From assembly GCF_010686755.1 (NCBI RefSeq), contig NZ_JAAGXA010000016.1, positions 1-64,000 on the forward strand: DNA of 64,000 nucleotides, read 5' to 3'. The translations under genes and the position numbers were made by a program. Shown piece by piece: positions 60,127-64,000 of the stretch. Source of the DNA: Nocardioides zeae. GTDB lineage: Bacteria; Actinomycetota; Actinomycetes; Propionibacteriales; Nocardioidaceae. The notes under the pieces are model-generated. The model was given only the letters and a program-made list of their open reading frames with translations, was not told the origin of the DNA and did no database searches. Positions within the stretch are counted from its first letter, which is position 1, and every line of letters begins with the position of its first letter.

Positions 60127-61605
60127 TCAGACGTGCGCGGCGAGGCGACCGCGGCGGAGGTAGACGCCGTAGGTCACGGCGGTGCAGAGCACGTAGTAGG
60201 CCGCGAAGACCATGAACGCGCCCTTGGTGGCGGACAGCGGGTCGGCGACCCACGGTGCGCTGAAGGCGAGCGGGATGAGGAAGCCGCCGATCGCGCCGAT
60301 CGCGCCGATGACGCCCAGGGCCGCGGAGGCCTGCTTGCCGGCCGCCGCCAGGGCCCCGGTGCGCTCGGGGGAGCCCGCGGCCGTCGTCGACTCGGCCCGA
60401 CGGCGCCAGATCGCCGGGATCATCTTGTAGGTCGAGCCGTTGCCGATGCCGGTGCAGGCGAAGACCAGCAGGAAGAACCCGAGGAAGAGCGGGAACAGGC
60501 TCTCGTTCTCCGTCGCGATCGCCGGGTCGGCGGTCGGGTTGGGCGTCAGCTGGAAGACGGTCCAGAGCACCGCCAGCGTGCTCGCGGCGAGCCCGACGAA
60601 CGCGGCCAGCGTGACCCGCGCGCCGCCGTACCGGTCGGCGAGCCAGCCGCCCACGGGCCGGGCCACGGACCCGACGCCGGCGCCCAGGAAGGCGAAGTAG
60701 GCGAAGTAGATGCCCGTGCCGAGCGGCGCCGGCTCGGCCACCCAGAAGTTGAGCTTGATGAGCAGCGGCATCGCGGCCGAGTAGCCGATGAACGAGCCGA
60801 AGGTGCCGATGTAGAGCACCGCCATGATCCAGGTGTGCGGCTCCTTGACGACCCGCAGCTGCTCGCGGGGCTTGGCGACCGCCGTGCCCAGGTTGTCCAT
60901 CCACAACCACGCCGCCACGGTCGCCGCCACGGCGAGACCCGCGTAGAGCAGCGCGGCGCGCTCCAGGTGGATGCCGCCCTCGGACGCCTTCACCAGGCCG
61001 AAGATGCCCGCGCCGCCGACGACGACGGGCAGCAGCAGCTGGATGAGCGCGACGCCGAGGTTGCCGCCCGCGGCGTTGAGGCCGAGCGCGGCGCCCTTCT
61101 TCGCGGTCGGGTAGAAGTAGTTGATGTTGGCCATCGAGCTGGCGAAGTTGCCGCCGCCGAAGCCGGCGGTGGCGGCGATGACGCAGAAGACCCAGTACGG
61201 CGTGCCCGCGTTGGTGACCGCCGCGGCGAAGCCGAGGGTCGGCACGAGCAGCAGCGCCGCCGACACGATCGTCCAGTTGCGGCCGCCGAAGAGGCCCACC
61301 GCGAACGTGTAGGGGATGCGCAGCAGCGAGCCCACCAGGTTGGGGATCGCCACCAGCAGGAACAGCTGCTGGGGGGAGAACGCGAAGCCCATCGCCACCA
61401 GGTAGGCCGAGCTCACGCTCCAGATCAGCCACACCGAGAAGCCCAGGTGCTCCGCGAAGATGGACCAGAGGAGGTTGCGGCGGGCGACGGGCTGGCCCGT
61501 CTCGGCCCAGAACTGCTCGTCCTCGGGGCGCCAGTCGTCGATCCAACGGCGCGTGCGGCGTCTCGTCACGGTGCCCGCACTGGGCGGGGGAGCGGTGATG
61601 GTCAC
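60127..61605 (-). CDS. narK: Nitrate/nitrite major-facilitator transporter
   Basis: The 492-residue protein has twelve hydrophobic helices and the NNP-family signatures AGFGGGNFASSMANINYFYP and FACTGIGNGSTYKMIPAIW. It imports nitrate or exports nitrite across the membrane and leads the operon. The start is GTG 61605; CACGCT lies about 7 nt upstream, an imperfect leaderless -10, and no Shine-Dalgarno sequence is visible. Confidence 0.94.
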   Translation of the reverse strand: MTITAPPPSAGTVTRRRTRRWIDDWRPEDEQFWAETGQPVARRNLLWSIFAEHLGFSVWLIWSVSSAYLVAMGFAFSPQQLFLLVAIPNLVGSLLRIPYTFAVGLFGGRNWTIVSAALLLVPTLGFAAAVTNAGTPYWVFCVIAATAGFGGGNFASSMANINYFYPTAKKGAALGLNAAGGNLGVALIQLLLPVVVGGAGIFGLVKASEGGIHLERAALLYAGLAVAATVAAWLWMDNLGTAVAKPREQLRVVKEPHTWIMAVLYIGTFGSFIGYSAAMPLLIKLNFWVAEPAPLGTGIYFAYFAFLGAGVGSVARPVGGWLADRYGGARVTLAAFVGLAASTLAVLWTVFQLTPNPTADPAIATENESLFPLFLGFFLLVFACTGIGNGSTYKMIPAIWRRRAESTTAAGSPERTGALAAAGKQASAALGVIGAIGAIGGFLIPLAFSAPWVADPLSATKGAFMVFAAYYVLCTAVTYGVYLRRGRLAAHV

Positions 61606-61780
61606 GGGGAGGAGCGTGGGTCGCGCTTGTTACGCCGACCGGGGTCCGTGTTTCACGCCCGCGTCACTTTTCGCTCACGGCCTCACAAGGCGGCCACGAC
61701 GGCGGGTCCGGGGAACTCGATTTCGTCTGGCGCGACCCGTCGGCTATGGTTTCCGGGTTGCTCGTTCAGGCGGGCAACGA

Positions 61781-61853
61781 GCGCCCGTAGCTCAACGGAT
61801 AGAGCATCTGACTACGGATCAGAAGGTTTGGGGTTCGAATCCCTACGGGCGCG
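61781..61853 (+). tRNA. tRNA-Arg (anticodon ACG)
   Basis: The 73-nt sequence folds as a class I tRNA: acceptor GCGCCCG with CGGGCGC, anticodon loop CTACGGA giving ACG, T-loop TTCGAAT. TATGGT (61745-61750) is a candidate -10. The ACG anticodon is normally edited to ICG to read CGN codons. Confidence 0.97.
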
Positions 61854-61858
61854 CAGGC

Positions 61859-61891
61859 CGAGAAGCCCGGACATCACGTCCGGGCTTCTCG
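61859..61891. terminator. Bidirectional terminator between tRNA-Arg and xylB
   Basis: A 14-bp stem, CGAGAAGCCCGGAC (61859-61872) with its complement (61878-61891), has an ATCAC loop. It lies 5 nt past the tRNA and just beyond the xylB stop at 61896. Confidence 0.8.
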
Positions 61892-61895
61892 CATG

Positions 61896-63296
61896 TCACG
61901 ACCACCCCGCTGTCCGCTCCCGCAGCTCGCCGTACCGCTCGCGCACGTGCGGCGTCGGGGCCGCCTCGAGCACCCGGCTCCCGGCGGGCGCCGGCCACGC
62001 CGGGGGTGTCGCCGTGCCGGCCAGCGCCCACGCGGCCTGCCGGGCGGCGCCGAGCGCGACGTACTCCTGCTGCGGTGGCAGCGCGACGGGGCGTCCGAGC
62101 ACCGCGGGGAGGATCTCCTGGACGGCGGCGCTGCGGGCGGCGCCCCCGACGACGAGCACGCGGCGCACCTCGGCGCCCAGCAGCGTCGTGAGGTGGTCGA
62201 GGGCGTCGGCGAGCGAGCAGGCGAGGGCCTCGTAGGCCGCGCGGGCCAGGTCGGCGCGCGTGGTGGCGGGGGACAGGCCGGTCCAGGTGCCGCAGGCGCG
62301 GGGGCGGTCGGGGGTGCGCTCGCCGCCGTAGTAGGGGAGCAGCACGACGCCGCCGGCCCCGGGCTCGGCGCTGAGCGCGAGCTCCGCGAGGCCGTCGTGG
62401 TCGACGCCGAGCCAGCGGGCCTGGTGGTCGAGCACCTGGGCGGCGTTGAGCGTCACCGACATCGGCAGGTAGTGCCCGGTCGCGTCCGCGAACCCCGTGA
62501 CCAGGCCGGACGGGTCGGCGACGGGGTCGGCCACGACCATCGAGGCGACGCCGGACGTGCCGACCGAGAGCAGCGCGTCGCCCGGCTCGAGGCCGAGCCC
62601 GAGGGCGGCGGCCATGTTGTCGCCGGTGCCGCCGGCGAGCACGGCCCCGGCGCGCGTCACGCCCGCGCTCGCGCCGTCGGGGACGACGGCGGGGAGGTCG
62701 ACGTCGCGCCCGAGGGCCGAGCGCAGGAGATCGGGGGCCCAGGCTCCGGTTCCCTCGGCGGCGCTCGGCGAGAAGTAGCCCGTCCCCGAGGCGTCGCCGC
62801 GGTCGGTGAACGGCGGTGTGCCGGGCGCGGCGAGGTGCGCCGCGACGTAGTCGTGGGGGAGCAGCACGCGCTCGACGCGGGCGGCCGCGTCGGGCTCGTG
62901 GTCGCGCAGCCACCGCAGCTTGGTGACGGTGAACGACGGCACCAGCACGCTGCCGACGAGCTCCGCGCAGCGCTGCGGGCCGCCCCACTCGGTGACGAGG
63001 TCGCGCGCCGCGTCCGCAGAGCGGGTGTCGTTCCAGAGCAGGGCGTCCCGCACGGGGTGACCGGCGGCGTCGAGCGCCACCATCCCGTGCTGCTGCCCGC
63101 CGACGCCGACGGCCGCGGCCGACCCGAGCAGGTCGCGCGCGGCCTCGTCGAGAGCGTCGCACCAGTGCCGCGGGTCGACCTCCGTGCCCGGCGGATGGGG
63201 CGCGCGGCCCTCGCCGAGAACCGTGCCGTCGTCTCCATCGACCAGCAACGCCTTGGTCGCCTGCGTCGACGAGTCGACGCCCATCACCTGGGCCAT
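61896..63296 (-). CDS. xylB: Xylulokinase (FGGY carbohydrate kinase)
   Basis: The 466-residue kinase phosphorylates D-xylulose to xylulose-5-phosphate for the pentose phosphate pathway. The N-terminal GVDSSTQATKALLVD is the phosphate-1 loop. GQQHGMV and WNDTRS are the xylulokinase-type substrate residues, and SVGTSGVAS and VVGGAARSAAVQEIL form the adenosine site. GAAGGGGG precedes the ATG. It is divergent from a ROK repressor, the usual arrangement of xylose genes; xylA is not in the window. Confidence 0.93.
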   Translation of the reverse strand: MAQVMGVDSSTQATKALLVDGDDGTVLGEGRAPHPPGTEVDPRHWCDALDEAARDLLGSAAAVGVGGQQHGMVALDAAGHPVRDALLWNDTRSADAARDLVTEWGGPQRCAELVGSVLVPSFTVTKLRWLRDHEPDAAARVERVLLPHDYVAAHLAAPGTPPFTDRGDASGTGYFSPSAAEGTGAWAPDLLRSALGRDVDLPAVVPDGASAGVTRAGAVLAGGTGDNMAAALGLGLEPGDALLSVGTSGVASMVVADPVADPSGLVTGFADATGHYLPMSVTLNAAQVLDHQARWLGVDHDGLAELALSAEPGAGGVVLLPYYGGERTPDRPRACGTWTGLSPATTRADLARAAYEALACSLADALDHLTTLLGAEVRRVLVVGGAARSAAVQEILPAVLGRPVALPPQQEYVALGAARQAAWALAGTATPPAWPAPAGSRVLEAAPTPHVRERYGELRERTAGWS

Positions 63297-63336
63297 CCGG
63301 CCCCCTTCCGTCTGCGATCGACTTCCCGCGAAGTGC

Positions 63337-63365
63337 TTGACGCACTCGCGGGGTGTCATTAGTTT
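63337..63365 (+). promoter_or_regulatory. Promoter of the ROK regulator
   Basis: TTGACG (63337-63342) and TAGTTT (63360-63365) are separated by 17 nt and point toward the ROK gene, whose ATG is 50 nt further on. On the opposite strand TTGTGA (63398-63403) and TACGTT (63374-63379), 18 nt apart, could serve xylB. Confidence 0.55.
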
Positions 63366-63383
63366 GTCGTCCCAACGTACTAG
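63359..63383. promoter_or_regulatory. Candidate XylR/ROK operator
   Basis: The 25-bp element is an imperfect inverted repeat: TTAGTTTGT at the left and AACGTACTAG at the right (complement CTAGTACGTT). The left half equals the TTAGTTTGT half-site of Bacillus XylR operators. It covers the -10 of the ROK promoter and the -10 candidate of xylB, so one bound repressor could shut both. Confidence 0.55.
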
Positions 63384-63415
63384 TTCCGTGACTCAGGTCA
63401 CAAGAAGGAGATCCG

Positions 63416-64000
63416 ATGTCGCCTCGCTCGAGCAGCCTCCGAGGAGGTGCCGGCACCGCCGACCAGGTCGCGGTCCGCCGCCACAACCTCGCGGTCGTGC
63501 TCGAGCACCTCCGCCTCCACGGATCGCGCTCCCGGGCCCGGGTCGCAGCGGAGACGGGGCTCAACAAGGCGACCGTGTCGAGCCTGGTGAGCGAGCTGCT
63601 CGGCCGGGGCCTCGTCACCGAGGGCGCCGTCGAGCGGGGTGGCGTCGGACGACCGGGGCTGGTCATCGACCTCGACGGGTCGACGTACGCCGCGATCGGG
63701 GCCGAGGTGAACATCGACTACCTGTCGGTGATCGTCTCGAACCTCCGCGGCGACGTCGTCGCCGAGCAGCGGGTGCCCTTCGACACCGCGGCGAGCGATC
63801 CCCGCGACGCCCTCCAGCGCCTCGCCGGACTGGTGCGCGACGCCCTCGCGACGGCCGGGCCGGCAGCGCCGGTCGGTCTCACCGTGGCGGTCCCCGGCAT
63901 CGTCGAGTCCGCGACCGGCCGGCTGGTCAAGGCCGTCAACCTCGGATGGCGCGACACCCCGGTCGTCGACCTCCTCGTCGAGCTGCTCGGCGGTCCCGGC
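63416..64000 (+). CDS. ROK-family transcriptional repressor, XylR-like (partial, cut by window end)
   Basis: An open frame runs from ATG 63416 (AAGGAG at about 63405-63410) to the window end, giving 195 residues. The N-terminal winged helix contains RARVAAETGLNKATVSSLVS, and GVGRPGLVIDL leads into the ROK sugar-sensor domain (AIGAEVNIDYLSVIVSNLRG; GLTVAVPGIVES). It is divergent from xylB with an operator-like repeat between, so it is most likely the xylose-responsive repressor of xylB and itself. The C-terminal half is outside the window. Confidence 0.9.
   Translation, partial: MSPRSSSLRGGAGTADQVAVRRHNLAVVLEHLRLHGSRSRARVAAETGLNKATVSSLVSELLGRGLVTEGAVERGGVGRPGLVIDLDGSTYAAIGAEVNIDYLSVIVSNLRGDVVAEQRVPFDTAASDPRDALQRLAGLVRDALATAGPAAPVGLTVAVPGIVESATGRLVKAVNLGWRDTPVVDLLVELLGGPG

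Overview
The window is a gene-dense, very GC-rich stretch of an actinobacterial chromosome. GTG and TTG starts are common. Actinobacterial hallmarks include a DUF222/HNH (13E12-type) endonuclease, a proteasome activator of the Bpa/PafE family, tandem GAF-ANTAR proteins, GTP-dependent PEP carboxykinase and an NnaR-type HemD/winged-helix regulator. My best guess is a Nocardioides-like member of the Nocardioidaceae; this is inference from gene content and protein style. serS, two tRNA-Ser genes and pckG lie within about 12 kb, which suggests core chromosome. I see no phage, IS element, CRISPR array or plasmid gene.

Layout. 1-7000: tail of a secreted protein, a secreted SGNH hydrolase, a RecQ helicase with a C-terminal phosphoribosyltransferase-like part, and a membrane glycosyltransferase/acyltransferase operon. 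7100-12800: glutathione peroxidase, a SNF2 helicase with a SWIM-finger partner, a LysE exporter and a TetR regulator. 12900-18700: cell-envelope proteins, including five tandem paralogues of small acidic exported proteins; a 109-nt block of pure G and C runs (14389-14497) is probably an assembly problem. 18700-24440: rhodanese, Fpg/Nei glycosylase with a coupled P-loop protein, the HNH endonuclease, a phosphodiesterase and a DUF5926 protein. 24533-24660: a probable small RNA with its own promoter and terminator. 24676-28990: TerD, three AIM24 proteins, and an overlapping cyclic-nucleotide-binding/cyclase gene pair.

29156-45850: arginine deiminase, exported proteins, two GAF-ANTAR proteins, a PAP2-diacylglycerol kinase fusion, manC, serS, two HAD phosphatases, the Bpa proteasome activator, a quinone oxidoreductase, a nitrilase-family amidase and a biotin carrier protein. 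45860-50600: two tRNA-Ser genes, a 60-residue secreted peptide facing a large HTH regulator, and pckG. 51685-61605: a nitrate-assimilation operon (transporter, nitrate reductase, FAD electron-transfer protein, NirB, NirD, NnaR, CbiX) in which four consecutive gene junctions are ATGA overlaps. 61781-64000: tRNA-Arg, xylulokinase and a divergent ROK repressor cut by the window end, with a XylR-like operator between them.

Two themes cut across the window. At least 19 genes carry a TANNNT element 6-8 nt before an ATG or GTG, the layout expected for leaderless transcripts; other genes have clear Shine-Dalgarno sequences, so two start classes coexist. Several compact, tightly overlapping operons also suggest translational coupling. 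The most interesting candidates for new biology are the secreted DTSWGQ peptide with its neighbouring regulator, the C-loop small RNA, the five-paralogue exported protein cluster and the TerD/AIM24 operon.
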